A stretch of 64,000 bases of DNA from Acanthaster planci (GCF_001949145.1 NW_019091385.1:1802046-1866045); one strand, 5' to 3'. Counted from the first letter of the stretch, positions 14,224-26,959 are shown. A program made the numbers and translations. Notes: generated from the sequence alone by a model not told the origin.

Positions 14224-16727
14224 AAAAGTCAGTAGACTCAAAGGGGTGCTATTCCTGGGCAACGTTTCTGAAGAAAACGCCGGCTGTCCCTTTCAAAAAA
14301 GTGGAGGAGAAGAGTAATTCAATCCCACCGTACCTTATCTCGGATGTAAACGGAGATGCCCCAACTGATGAGAAAGCATAAAAGCATCACAGTTTGTTAC
14401 GACTCTATTCATTAATATTAAGGGACCAACAGACAATACAGAAGCTGTGAAATCTGAATCCATGCCATTTGCTGACTGATGATGTTTCACTCCCAGTGAT
14501 ATTTTCTCCGTATTAAGTTCTCCTGGTAGAATACTACCCAAGGACGGTATTTTTTTTAAAAACTCAGTATCTGTTGCAAAATATCTCCTTCTCTGGAAAT
14601 GTAGTTGCAGCCCCTGGGCTGTTGTTGAAGTCCTTTACAAACTTGGGCATTCATTTTCTGCCCAGCTATCTTCGCCGGGGGTTATTGGCTTTTCCATTTG
14701 AGTTGAAATTACTGCTTCTGTTCCGCTCCCTCGCCAATTAATCGCCGAATAAATCCGGCCCCTTGCTGCTCAAAGCAGCATAAATGTTGCCCGATATCGT
14801 TCTCCGGATGTAACAACCGCATCCAACTTTGCGGAATCTCATTTCATGCGATATTGCCTGGCTCGAAACGGGGCCTTGTACGCCAGCAGGCGGCCCGTAT
14901 TTGCCAAGTTTGTAATTGCAAACCAATCCAGTATAGGTGCAACACGATGAAGGTGCTGCCATTCCTTCGCGCCAGTGGCTCACATTTGCCTCTTGGCCTT
15001 TTATTTGTTTCGCTATCGAAAGTGTTTCCAACACCCGTAGTACCGTTACTTCGATCCTCGAAAGCAGCATGCACCCAGATACAAAGATGAACGGGAAACT
15101 GCTCAGGGATACGGGATGCTTAATGTAGAAGTCCAAATGTCCTTGTTGTGAATCGCCAGGAGAACGCCAAGTTGATACGTTGGTTGAATGTAAATGTAAG
15201 TTCCTTCCCATGTTGCTGTGAACTATGCGCATGTATATTTGAAAGAAAAAAATTAACGGTCACCACCTCATGGTCGCAACGGCTTCTCGAATGTTTGTTC
15301 AGCCGTGGCGTCTTGCGCGTTTGCTCTTCCGCTCGATTTAATTGTTGACCTTGGCATTGGTCCATCCCCAACTATACGTCATATGCATTGCCATATGTTC
15401 AAACTGGAGATGATTTTTTTCCCTTTTCAATACACCATTATTTACAGCAGCATGCTGTTTTTCCTTTTCGCAAAGTAATCTCTCTTGCCTCTGCCGTAGA
15501 CCTCATTGGACAAGATCAAAATTGTTATTACAGGGATACAGGAAGTTTAATACGCCATACCCATCACGGCAGATCTACAGCTGTGTTTTTGGACATGCAG
15601 ATTAAAAGTACATCATATTATACCTTTTCATAGGCTTTGGTAAAGCGTTTCAATATTGCGCTTTTGTTTTAGAAGCACTGTTTAGCTGTGGCTTAGTCAG
15701 AAGAAAGAAATTCGATGAAGGTTGAAAATGCTCAAAAGTATCACGGCAAATACTAGAATCGTTGACATTCATTTTGTAGGCCCTATGTTCCTCTCTTTGG
15801 TGTTTAACTGTTGTCAGTGCTTGACCAAAGACAAATGAAATGGCTCTTGTTTGTTGTGATACCTTTGAGCATTTTACCTCTCTGACTTGATGGATTGTCC
15901 AGCTGCATCTGTAATTTCTGAAGTCAAACTCACGGCAGTATCTATTTCAGAACTCTGCTGGCCCAAAGGCCCGGATGTTTTGGATCAAACAGTGATCAAA
16001 TTTGGCAAAGGTGTTCGTGTTTACACCATGGACTGAGAACGCAGACGTTAGGTCGCATTTCATGGCCTTCGCTGGCAGTTTGTAACTTTTTGTAGTTTTG
16101 AGCAAGGGTAAAAAAACAATCTACAAGGCAGTATTGCCGCTGCCGTCATCCATAGATTCATTCATTCAACTTGTATGATAATTAAAGATATCTCCACAAC
16201 GCTTGCCCGTTAGGCAGCCTCATACATTTGAATTGCATGTGGTCTGCAGTGTTATATTTCCTTTCTTTATCAACTTAAAAAAAACATATATTACTTTCTT
16301 CCTAGTTTTCGGTCTACGTGAAGTCGGTCCAAAAGCCGTTGGTGTAGGCCTATGTGACTAACATTTTTTCTGTGTGTTTATTCTGTTTATTGCAAGACAA
16401 TGAACTATTTCTAAAACATGAAGAAATGAACTTCTGGTGTAGGATTCCATGATCTGTTAAGTTGTACTCCTTTTCGTGCCGGTAAAATATTTGTGTCAGA
16501 TCAGATCAAGCTTGTGTTTTTTTCTTTCTTTCAAGCAGCAACTGGTGTGGAGTACCGAAGTGAATACATCACGCGCACAATCATGTGCGTAAAATATTGA
16601 TATACTGGATATCAATGGTGTAAAAGACATTAACGCGAGAACCAGCCTGTGAACCAATGCACGCGTACTCTATTCGTTTGCACTACTTTTCCTGCCAGTT
16701 CAACATGACATCACACTTTGGTACTCT

Positions 16728-16921
16728 ATGAGCCCCGAGTCGGGCCAAGAGAGGGCGCAATTTCCCTGGCAACGGTAATTTCGTGGGGAGAAACTTCACT
16801 TTGCTGGTTCATGAACGACTGTGAGAAGCACGGGTTACGGTCGCATTGCCACCAACAAAATGAACACTCCCAAGCAACATGGCTCTTTTCAGCCGATAGG
16901 GGGGGCTTCTGCTCAAGATGG
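16728..16921 (+). repeat. Unclassified dispersed repeat, copy 1 of 3
   Basis: A segment of about 194 bases is clearly similar to 53086-53282 (same strand) and 48437-48622 (opposite strand). Shared landmarks in order are GAGCC..GAG, GAGAGGGCGCA, GCTGGTTCATGAACGACT, TTACGGTCGCATTGCCACC and GGCTCTTTTCAGCCGA. It has no clear terminal inverted repeat, no tail and no box A/B, so I cannot assign it to a class. It ends about 70 bases before the acceptor of the receptor A exon at 16993, so it lies inside that intron. Confidence 0.75.
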
Positions 16922-16992
16922 AATGTGCTTTGAAGACCAAAAAACAATTTTTAAAATAAATATGTGCACTTGTTTTTTTTCTCTTTTTTCAG

Positions 16993-17146
16993 ATTTGTGG
17001 GGATCTTTAACCCTTTGAGGCCTCGCATGGGCAAAGGAACTTTGTCTGTGATTCTCTGCAGCATCTGGTCGTTCTCCGTGCTGATAACCATCCCAACCCC
17101 GCTCTATACAGAGACCTCCTCGGGTTTTGATTGTAGGGGTGAATGG
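16993..17146 (+). CDS. Prokineticin-receptor-like GPCR (receptor A), middle exon: ICL2 to ECL2
   Basis: This exon is part of a rhodopsin-class peptide GPCR at the plasma membrane. The acceptor TTTTTTCAG precedes it, and its first base completes the Arg codon of a DR(F) motif, so the preceding intron is phase 2. The exon encodes FVGIFNPLRPRM (ICL2), then TM4 with its conserved Trp, then ECL2 up to FDCRGEW, and it ends phase 0 at a GTGGGT donor. NPLRPRM matches the HPLRPRM of vertebrate prokineticin receptors and is nearly the RPLRPRM of receptor B. The exon carrying the N-terminus and TM1-TM3 is not in this window, so the gene is partial here. Related peptide receptors (neuropeptide Y or tachykinin type) are less likely given the downstream TM7. 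Confidence 0.88.
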
Positions 17147-17496
17147 GTGGGTTTCAATTTTATTCATTTCGACCAATAAAAGATAAAGATGAAATAATTG
17201 GAAACTGGAATTAAAGATCTATTCATAGTGTCTTTGGGGATCTACTCTACATTGGAAATGGAGTTCGGATACGTCACCGTGGTGAAGTTCTGGAAACGTG
17301 TAGATGCCAACGGTTTCGCCTGGACGTTATTCTACATGGCATGTTTGTCAGTTGACAATTTGTTTGAAAGTTGGCGTTTTAATTTTTGTTAGAATAACAC
17401 ACACGTTAATATTTCTATCTGCCTTATGGTTAGGATGTCTGTGAACGTGTGATTGAAGCGATCCCGCATAATTTGGCATCGTTGTTTCATCCTCAG
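17147..17496 (+). other. 350-bp intron of receptor A
   Basis: GTGGGT donor after FDCRGEW and TTTCATCCTCAG acceptor before ITFCSEMW, phase 0. Removing it gives DCRGEWITFCSEMW, which aligns without gaps to DCRGRTVQMCFENW of receptor B. Receptor B has no intron at this point. Reading through would introduce stops. Confidence 0.85.
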
Positions 17497-18099
17497 ATCA
17501 CATTTTGCAGCGAAATGTGGCACAATCCTACGGCAGGAAAGGTCTACGTGACGATAATCACTGTGGTGGAGTTTGTTATGCCCGCCCTCGTCATGGGCGT
17601 GGTCTACATTAAGATTGCCACCCAGTTGTGGTTTCATCGCCATCCACCGGGCCACGAGACACCCCGCCACCGGGAGATCACCCTGGTCCGCAAGCAGAAG
17701 ATCATCCCCATGCTCATCACCGTGGTGGTGGCGTTCTTCCTGTGCTGGGCGCCCTACTACGCCTACAATCTCGTCTGGCACTTCCACGCCAACAACCTGT
17801 CCGACTTTTCTTTCCAGTACTCCTTCTACTTCATAGTAGAGAGCGTGGCCATGCTCAATGCCGTCATCAGCACCGTCATCTACTTCATTATGTCGCCCGT
17901 CTTCAGGGAGGAGTTCTGGTGCCTTCTGTACCGGTTCTTACCCTTCCGCGGCTTCCACGGTCGCCACGGCCGGCGGAAAGGTTTCAAGAACGGTAGTCAG
18001 CAGGCTTCGCGGACAGGCAGCGGCTTCTCCCAGACCATGCGCAATGGTCACTACCACGCCGTGCCCAGGACCACGGAGACTGCCGAGGCACACTTGTAA
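17497..18099 (+). CDS. Prokineticin-receptor-like GPCR (receptor A), last exon: ECL2 to C-terminus
   Basis: The exon encodes 200 residues and a TAA stop. In order: ECL2 Cys in ITFCSEMW (vertebrate PROKR has IFCGQIW here), TM5 ending ..KIATQLWFH, ICL3 with PPGHETPRHRE and LVRKQK, TM6 with the canonical CWAPYYAYN, and TM7 with IVESVAMLNAVISTVIYF. The TM7 pattern IVE-x-x-AM-x-N-x-x-I-x-T, with Ser-Thr where most class A receptors have the Asn-Pro of NPxxY, is close to IVECIAMSNSMINT of PROKR1/2 and is the strongest argument for the family. The tail is basic, then Ser/Thr-rich, ending TAEAHL. Vertebrate PROKRs couple mainly to Gq; coupling here is inferred. It converges with receptor B across about 10 kb. 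Confidence 0.9.
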   Translation: MTFCSEMWHNPTAGKVYVTIITVVEFVMPALVMGVVYIKIATQLWFHRHPPGHETPRHREITLVRKQKIIPMLITVVVAFFLCWAPYYAYNLVWHFHANNLSDFSFQYSFYFIVESVAMLNAVISTVIYFIMSPVFREEFWCLLYRFLPFRGFHGRHGRRKGFKNGSQQASRTGSGFSQTMRNGHYHAVPRTTETAEAHL

Positions 18100-18257
18100 A
18101 TTATGATGAATTTGTAAATGAGAGTTTATGCCGTATAATGCCACTTAAGCTAGAGTACAGGGGTGCTATAAAAGCACGCCCTCGGCAGGGATGAGAAACC
18201 CTCAATAGAGTTTTTAATAGTGATAAACTTGTATTTATGCAGAGAAAAACCAAGCTT

Positions 18258-18611
18258 TTCTCCTGACGGTTAGGGCTTGTGACTCACGAACATAGAGTCC
18301 AGGGTTCGAATCCAGCTGGAACTTACATGTTGTGACCTTGGGCAAGCAACTTTACTGTCTGGCTTACCTGTCTCCACACAGCAGTGTAAAATAATGGGGT
18401 ACCTGTCAGTGCTGAGATGGTTCTTTAATTTAGCCGTTCGAGCCAGAAATCGCAGCATCAAGCTGAAGACTCCCAAGGCAGCTGAGATGGTTTGGGGAAT
18501 GTTTAATTGGCCTGATGAGCAGGGATAGTAATGATGTAAAGGGGCCTTAATTGGGTTCCCGGATAAGTGAGCATTATAAGTCGATATTATTTTTACATGT
18601 ATTATTGCCAT
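18258..18611 (+). mobile_element. tRNA-derived SINE, degenerate
   Basis: The head is tRNA-like, with box-A-like TAGGGCTTGTGACTC and a perfect box B GGTTCGAATCC at 18303-18313. It is followed by the central sequence TGTGACCTTGGGCAAGCAAC, then ACTTTACTG and AATGGGGTACCTG, a conserved central domain found in many marine animal SINEs. The 3' part (GGGGCCTT.., GGATAAGTGAGCATTATAAG, then ATTATT) resembles the LINE-derived tails of such SINEs. It lies about 160 bases after the stop of receptor A in the same orientation and could be within its 3' UTR. Boundaries are approximate. Confidence 0.75.
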
Positions 18612-21600
18612 TGTTTTTCGAGTTTGAATCGATATGGCATGCAGGGTTTAACGGCGTCTTTCACGAGTTTTAAATTCTATCAGGTGCAGCCGGCCGTAAT
18701 CTGCAACATGGTTTAATGATAAGTATTGGCTTGTTTTCAAAAAAGGTCCATGTTGCGTTGTGCTGTATCCTGACATGGGCAGGGACTGAATGTGTTCATA
18801 TGAAAATATTTTAATGAGCCTCCAACGCAAACAAAAATTGTACAAGTTGTGACACTCAAATTTTCTGTCATCCCTAAATTGAAAATCCGTCGACCACATC
18901 CCATTATCACATTTGGTAAGTCTCCATCCAAATAGGAAAAATAACGACAGACGTTACCGGTACCCCATTCCGTTGGGAATGGAACACCAAATCAGGTGGA
19001 ACAAGTATAGCTCGTTTTGGGCCGATTGCTTTGGGATTCTGGTTGAAACGGGGAGGCACTCCGCTCTCTCGACATTTTCCAGTTGAAAGAACAAGATCGC
19101 ATCTAGGGGGGAAGATATGAAAGTAGGTAACATAAGAAGAAGACGCGTCTTCCAGTGGTCCAGGTTTGCGGCACCATCCTCTCGCGTTTCAACTTTAATG
19201 AAAATATATCTGTGTGCGTGTTCCGTAGTGTTATGTTTCTCCGGTAATTCTGTTGAATTTTATTTGTGAATAGAGTGCGGGCTGAACGTAAGTACTATAG
19301 TACTAAGTACTGGCTAGCGTTGACTTGTAACTGTGCGAACTGTTTGGGTTACCCGGAGTAACTGCCAACGTGAAAATGTACTACTGAACTCTAATTTTGC
19401 AAAGGTTGTGCTTTATACTATGATTTTTCCCGTAACACTAGTCATCTTAGCCACAAAAGCCGGTACATGTTGTATATCCTGCTTTTCAAATGGGTGTCAT
19501 CAGTGTTCATAGTGTTTGTGTAAAATGTGATGTCTTTAAAAAGTATTGTGTCCCTTTCAATTTATCTTTAACTGAAAAATTCTTCGCTGTTAAGAACTTA
19601 CAGTTGTGTATGATGAAAAATGTATTTATAATCTTATGTATTATACTGTCAAACAGAAACTTTGTACAGTGAGAGGTATTTTACATCAAAGTTCTGAAGA
19701 TTGTTTGAAGACTGGTTCTATTTGTAATCGAAAAATGGTATTTCTAAGAGGTCTGTTAACGAAATGAGTAGATAAGATTTTGTTGGTAACTAGGCGCAGA
19801 GACCAGTGCAGTGTATTGAAATGCCAAATCGAGAAAGAGAAAGAAAAAGATACGGCTCGCTGCCTCCGTTGAGATGTCGTTGAGGAAACCTAATATATCA
19901 AAGTTCACGACACTGACGTCATTCAAACTCTTCCTGAAAATTCGTTAACGTGTTCAAAAGACCCTTTACTTTTAATTTGTGACTAGAGAGACAAAACGAA
20001 GTAATAATAAACGCACGGAAGAATATAAAAACAGTTGTCCGATTACTTCCGAGTGAGAGAGATGATGGATTTGCCTCTTTGTGAAAAAAAAAGTCTGGTT
20101 CTGCCCTTCACGTCTGCACCCGGCTCTGTGGCAGTGTGAGAGAGTTACAGAGAAGGTAGCTGGAAATGATATGGGGGGGGGTCATGTCATAGAAATGCTT
20201 AACAGAAAATATTGCACCCCAAGTTTTTGTAGCGGTACTAAGTCACTACAGAATATTATATTGCAAGACAATATCGCTGGTTACTTTTTTCGACGCAAGG
20301 TATTTTCAAAGCTCAGCAAATTGTGGCACTGTTGCAACTGCCTGAACTTGGTACGAGACCCACAGCAGAGGAGAGGTGGTTTTGAGAGGCGCAGGTGATG
20401 AGCGATGGTGGTGTTTACAGAAACGAGCTCAACGAAGTGTCAGTGGATGGAATGAATGATTTGAACTTGTCGGGAAAAAGATGGTGAACTTGGTTGGTGA
20501 CGCGCAGGGGAAAGTGAGGAGAGAAGCATTACAGCAAATGTTTATGCGAGAAGTCTAGAAGAAATATGTTCACAGAAACTGATCATAACCAATTTTTATT
20601 TGTTTCGTATGTCTGAAGACTGGTATGGCATACATCTCATTGAAGTCCAGCCCAAGGTATGCACCTCCTTGTCTGATAACCCCCCGGTGTCTTTCATTAA
20701 TAGGTTCCATGATGATAATACATTTCATTTTGGGTATATGTTCTGTGAGCCCTGTTTGGTTTTGTTGTGTGTTCGTTCACCAGAAATGGAATCACATTAT
20801 TTATTCACGATAACAGCTTAATTCTTGTCTGAACGAACATAAACATGCAGAGTGTACAATTTATCGACCCCTTGAGAATTAATACATAAAAGGATCACTG
20901 GTCACATTGCATTCATGCATGTTGTTTGAGTTTAAATTTCATGTACACTATATAACTTTCACGGTAAGTAGGCTCGTAAACAGGAAAGAGTGATCAGAAT
21001 TGACGTGAGTAGGCGGAAATCACTTCGTTTTTGGTATCAGTTCCAAGTGTAATTTCGGATCGTGTCCTCAATCTGTGTCCGGACGATACGCAGTTCCGTA
21101 AAAGTAGAATCATGCCCCAAAATGATTGCGTTGAAATAGAAGGAGGCATTGGAAGTGGTTTATTGACAACACATGATTGATTGCCATCATTGTACTGTGT
21201 GGGCGAATAGGTGAAACTGTTGGTTAAAGATGTGAGGTGTGACCTTTTTTGTTTATACCGTAGAAACCATTATTTTCTACATATTCTATGTGTTGAAAGC
21301 CAGGAACTCGGACGATATTCAGAGGAGAATGGGCGGGTATTGAAATGTGTACATAGTCTTTCGTCTATTTGAAGCATTTGTAATTTTTTAAATGTTAATT
21401 TGCCTTTTCGGAAATACACCATGAGTGGGAACTCTACCTCGGTGCAAAGTGAGAATTCAGTTGTATCTGTTTGTATTTATTTTGTTTCGAGTTGAATGAA
21501 TATATCATAGTTCATAGGTTGTTCTCAATTCGTTTTGTCACCTGTTTGTTTTGGTCATGATACTCGTTTATGCCCATCTGGAACTAAACGCAGTATGGTG

Positions 21601-24600
21601 ACTTCCAACCATAACCCTATAGCATGTCCCCTCCATGATTGGATTTTTGTGCATTTGGTCAAAATGTCATTTATCGCCACTCGTTTGAAAACATTCGGGA
21701 TGAAAAGGGATATCTTTTGTGACTGACAGTTTTAAGGTAAAAATTGATGGCCTTTGTAAATGAATCAGTGAATTTTTAAAGTAGAAAACAGAATGTAAAC
21801 TTAAATTATATGTATGCACTTAAACATCGATTTCACCTTACTTGTATTTTAGCGGGTACTTTGTTGGCCTGTATATTAACTTCTCTCTGAAAAGTTGATG
21901 TTTGTAACATATTGGTTAACTCCGAGGGAAAAGCCTCGACTAAATTGGCAGAACAGTAGATTCAAGTATCCTCCAATTCGAATGTTGCACTTTCCCTAAA
22001 ACCTTAATTCTTGGCTTTCTCACGAAATGGTTCAGGTGGCCAGGTTCGTCTGTTGGCAACCTAATAGCATAGTACGTATAAATGTTCTTCCTGAGAAATA
22101 TCTATGAAATACGTAGTCTTTACTAATAAAGGAGAATTTTTAGATCTTTTAGATTACCTTGGACTTTGACATTGCTCGCCATGAATCAGTTGGGAATGCA
22201 GATATTTCAATTTCACGGAAGTATATGGATCAATAACAGAGTTCGTTCACTCGTGGAAAGACGCGCCGTCACCAAGTCTGGGCGCAGTCCGCATTTCCCT
22301 TGCACCATGCTTACACGAACACGCACACAGCCTAGATTCTGTTAACGTAATCGGGTGCCCCAGTGAAATATCCCGCATGATTTATGAAACGAATCGTGTG
22401 CAATTTTTGTCTCGTCACTCATTGGTCCTCTCATCTTTTCTCGCGCAGCCCCCCCTGGTTATTTTGACAGTGCTATTACACCGCCCCTTCTGTCAAAGCG
22501 CCGTCATCACAGCATGGTGTCCAATTAGGCGCGAGATCTCCGTAGACGAGATCGAGCCTTTTTAACTCCCAGGAGGGACGAGCCCGATGACCAGATGTAA
22601 TTTTAAGAATGATTGCCAAGAAAGAAAGAAAGCGATTGTCCAAAATTTTAAAGAAGAGTGGTTGAGCGTTTCCCGTTGCCCATTAATTTTTGAAATGTTT
22701 GTCGCTTGTAGGAAAGAGTTTGAGCCTTAGGAACAGAACGTATTAAACGTGAATTTTACAACAGTCAGGCGATTTCTGGACCCGTTCGATTGTACCATCT
22801 ACAGACACTCCTGGCTGTCTTGGGAACTCTTGGAATTGTAGCAACAACTAAGGATACCAAACAAAACGCTGATATTTTAATAAGCACCTGTAACAGTGAA
22901 CCACATGTTACAAAAAGTTTCTTGTTTTTTATTGTAGATACGCATAGCCCATGAATCTAGCAAAAGAAATTGATAAAACCACAAATCGGCTATACTACCA
23001 TGCTGCCACCGGGGAGCCAGAACAAAACCGTCACTGTAATCGTGTAATCGTTTTCTGTTTTCCCAAATTACTTCGAAGTGCAGATGTTTCATTATATTTG
23101 ATTTAAAAAGCATTAAATTGTACCCATAGTAATCGTATGTTCATCTCATTTGGGGTATTTCGAGGAAACCTTGTGAAAGGAGGTATTACTTTGTTAAGTT
23201 TCGTTAAATTAATTAAAATTAAATTTTTATGTGTGTACAATTCAGGCAATCATTATGAAACAGAGGACAAAGTTAGACGATAGTGATTAATACTTCATGA
23301 GTTTAAGATAAACCAAAGGGTTTCGGGAGTTTTATTAGTGCTTTATGCTTGACAAGCTCCACTTGCAAATAGAAGCATCGTGTATAATATAAAATCATAT
23401 GTAAGCATACCATCAAGTGCAAAAGATATTAGCACAGTGTATTTATTTTGTTGATAATTCATTGTGAAATAAAAAATGGATATTTTCCAAAATTCCGACA
23501 GATGTCTTGAATAATTCGTTTTTAACACATTGACTTTCCGTCATGACTGGAATCCACTTGATCCATTTGTTATTTGATACTTTTTCCTTGCTTTCTCGGA
23601 TCAGGTAAACATTGGAATTACTACTGCCTGCAGTGGGCCTGCCAGAAAGCTCTTGGTATGTCGGCACGATGTCTAGACGACAATTCGGGACTCTTCATCA
23701 CAGTGTCTTTATTATAGAATGTACGGGTATGTGAAGGGTGGAATCCGTAACCTTATCATTTCAGTATGCCCTCCTCTACTTCCATAGAGGGGTCTGAATG
23801 TTGCCCTGATCGTCCTGTTTGCTGTATCCTCGGTATTAAGTCCTCTTTTTCACGTCCCTGCCTCAGACTACAGTAATTGCCCGAAGCATGTTGCTTCAGC
23901 GTCAGAAAAGCTGAGTAATGTACATTTCAAGGCCTCGATAAGGTGTCTTGCGTTATTGTACATGTAAAACACTCTTCACGGGTAGTGATTTGACTGGAGC
24001 AAGCTACGACAAAGACCCGGACGGACATCAAATCATTTGCTGCATCTTGCTGGCCGACGAGAGCAATACTCACACATCGTAGGTAATACATGTACAGTTT
24101 ACACAGGAGCACAAGAGCAACACAATTTTATGATGACACCACCGGAACGACCGCGAGGCACAAACCGCATCATTGGGGCCAAATATTCGATATCGAGTAA
24201 TTTTTTTTCCCCCAAAACGAAAAATACACGGCTCCAGAGGCAAGTGTATGACAATGAGCAGCTGGTGAGACAGCTGAAGTAATCCCCGATGGTTATATGC
24301 GAATGCAATAAAAAAAAAAAACAGGGCAGTCAGTCCTGCTGAATACATATATATTTATTATAGCTGAGAAAGACAACCAGACATCGGCCGACTGCCGACC
24401 TGTTGGCCCCGGTAGGTTCACGCGAGGGGCGATCATACCGTGAACCGTGTCTCACATAGTGGGATAGTGGTTCAGTGAATTCCATTCAGTCTTACGGGAG
24501 TAGCTAGCTGCATGCAGGCCAAGCAGTAAATAACTCATTTAAAGAGTAACTCCATATGTTGCAATGGATATCGGTTTTGGTGATGTCCTCTATCCACGAT

Positions 24601-25002
24601 GGAGGCATCAGGCCACTAAAACTGCCTGTCCTCTTTATGAAATACAAATCCCTTCGGGAAAAATATGTATCCACAAGCAGGGGCCGTCAGGGCAACGAGG
24701 CTTTGTTAAAAACTTTTCCTCCCTACGGCGTTCAAATGCTCCAAATTTAGCCTCGCGACCGATAAAACCCTCAATAAATACATGTACATGTACCTGATTA
24801 TTTCCCCTCCCCCCCTAAAAAACTTTAGCAGCAAATTTGCCATCCTTGTCCGTGTGAGTGCTTTAGAGCAGTGGATCGAAAACCGCCCTCTTTTGTCAGT
24901 TTGATTCAGTCAGTTAAATTGCAATGGCAGTAGGGGGCGTTTTAGAATGTCACTGGATTGTAGAACGCAACGATAGCCAAAGACTATATGCATGTACCAC
25001 AG

Positions 25003-25060
25003 AACCTTGTACGAAACTTTCAACAATAAACAACCTTGTGCGAAACTCTCAACAATAAAT
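25003..25060. repeat. Tandem duplication, 2 x 29 bp
   Basis: Two adjacent 29-base units beginning AACCTTGT and ending CAACAATAAA(C/T) differ at three positions. It is a recent small tandem duplication without visible function. Confidence 0.85.
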
Positions 25061-26941
25061 AAACTTACGGAGAATGACGATTTTACGAAGTAACAATTAC
25101 CGACGCTAGGTTGTGCTTGTCGTAACATTTTCACGGATTTTTTTTTATATACGTCCGTGAATATTTTTACATAATTTACCGTACATTATGTGTGCACATT
25201 CTGGGATTCTAGAGAACAGTACCCTCGGGGTAGTATCCCAACTATCCCTTTGAATAATTGAGCAAGAGCAATCAAAGTTTTCAGCAGAGTGTAAACAGGC
25301 TGTCAATATTGTGCAAAATATTAACTTTGTGCGATTGTGCACCTGTTCTGCAGGCGCTTCTACTAGGTGTTAAGTACCAATCTCCCAATGGGGTGCTATT
25401 GCACTCAAAGTTTGTAATGCTGAATTTGTCGTATTGTACTATTCCCAATTCATTTGGTAACTACGATAGCCTGCATCTGGGGATTTCAAGAGCAATTGTA
25501 GCAAGATGAGGTCGATAACGCCGAATAGTTTTCTGGGAAGTATACCGGTACCTCTTTAACTCTTTCCATGACTTTGTTGTCAGAGAATTTGTGTGACTAT
25601 GTTCGGGCAACTGTCCTCCAATATCTATAGGTCTTTGCTGTTTCGGACAGTACAAAAACTGCGTGGTGCGTCCTTATCTCTGAGAAACCACTATCCAAAA
25701 TCTCGACCAAACATTCCATCTGAATGCAAAATACACCCAAAATTACCAAAAGTAAAAACAGCTTGGGGCAACAGACCAATAGGTAAATACATTAAATGGG
25801 TGAGGCAACATTAAAATGGACGAATGGTTTTATTTTTACATATCTATATTTTTTGATACATGGTTGACATCTCATTTAACATTTATTTGATTTCCTACAA
25901 GACATAGACAAGATGAATTATACATGAATATTTTTAATCAAGCATACAGTCATTTTTAGTACAATATGTTAAAACTCGTGAATCATAGAAGCACTCTCAC
26001 TAACGATTTTAAATACCCACCTTACGCGCTCTTCATTCGAATACGGTGGACATTAACTTGTATCTTAAGGAAAAAACATGTTAATTAAAAGTAGGCCTAC
26101 GTTCAGAAATTAACCGCACTCGTAAAAGAAGTGAAAAGACCAACCACTTTCACTTTGGAATACAATGTACATAAATTGTTTTAACGTATCTGAATGTCTT
26201 TCAATCTGCACACAGCTGTGGCTCATGACTATTATGTATTCAGTTTTGAGAAGTACCCACATCACTTGCTTAACTACTCTACTGGCCCCCCAAACCACGC
26301 TAGTTTATCGCCAGTGGGTTACAGCCAACCATAATAGTCATAATGAATAACCACGAAGTGTTGTTAACTTTACTTTAGTGATATTACATGGAGGCAAAAT
26401 GGATTAAGCCAGCGAAACTCTTACACAAGTACCTTCCAAACCAAAATGAACTGTTTGGCAAGTACATGTAGTTCATGTATTTATGAAAGGTTACAGGTTG
26501 TCTGTGGTTTGAGAGTTCCTAGCTCTTTACTTCATTCAGCACTTAACGCAACTTGCATTCACTAAAAAGTGGCGGTATCTTTAATCTCATAACATGAATA
26601 TTTTTTAACATTTGAAAGTTCTTGTTCTATTTTGAGACGGTATAGCTTTTGTCTTTTTGTCTCGATCGAGCGTTTGTTAATTTATAGAAAAATCTCTCAG
26701 TCTTTGGTTTCATTATCACTTATTCGCCGGATCCCGCAAGTGTCTGGATTGTCTTTCACTTCAGTCTTCACGAACACAGCCACTCATCATATACCCTCCA
26801 GGTACTTACATCATGTCGCAGTCTCCCTCACTTCGACAGTCTGTCGAACTTTATTAAATCTCTTTCTACAAAAAAAAGTCTTATCAGATTTTCTTTTCTT
26901 CCGTCCTCGCCTTACAGGCAGCCTGCGAACGTCACACCAAC

Positions 26942-26959
26942 ATAAACAAACAAACAAAC
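26942..26959. repeat. (AAAC)n microsatellite
   Basis: About four AAAC/CAAA units in tandem. Short simple repeat. Confidence 0.7.

Larger units (their letters stand above)
1..16992 (+). other. Probable first intron (3' part) of receptor A, no coding exon seen
   Basis: No exon with TM1-TM3 of a GPCR is present on the plus strand here, although receptor A must have one 5' of 16993. By analogy with receptor B, whose first intron is about 22 kb, this stretch is most simply the 3' part of a long intron. The open frames in it, up to 164 codons, match no family I recognise and have no coding-like composition. It holds MITE-like fragments (2098-2165, 8437-8639), a short inverted repeat (14164-14223), a GATAT microsatellite (11062-11106), one weak exon candidate (5502-5656) and a dispersed repeat just before the receptor A exon. 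The intron assignment is an inference. Confidence 0.5.

Noticed and set aside
14738-15232. 164-codon minus-strand open frame
   Set aside because: No domain, no coding-like composition, and no flanking exon structure. An open frame of this length is within chance for 64 kb on two strands.
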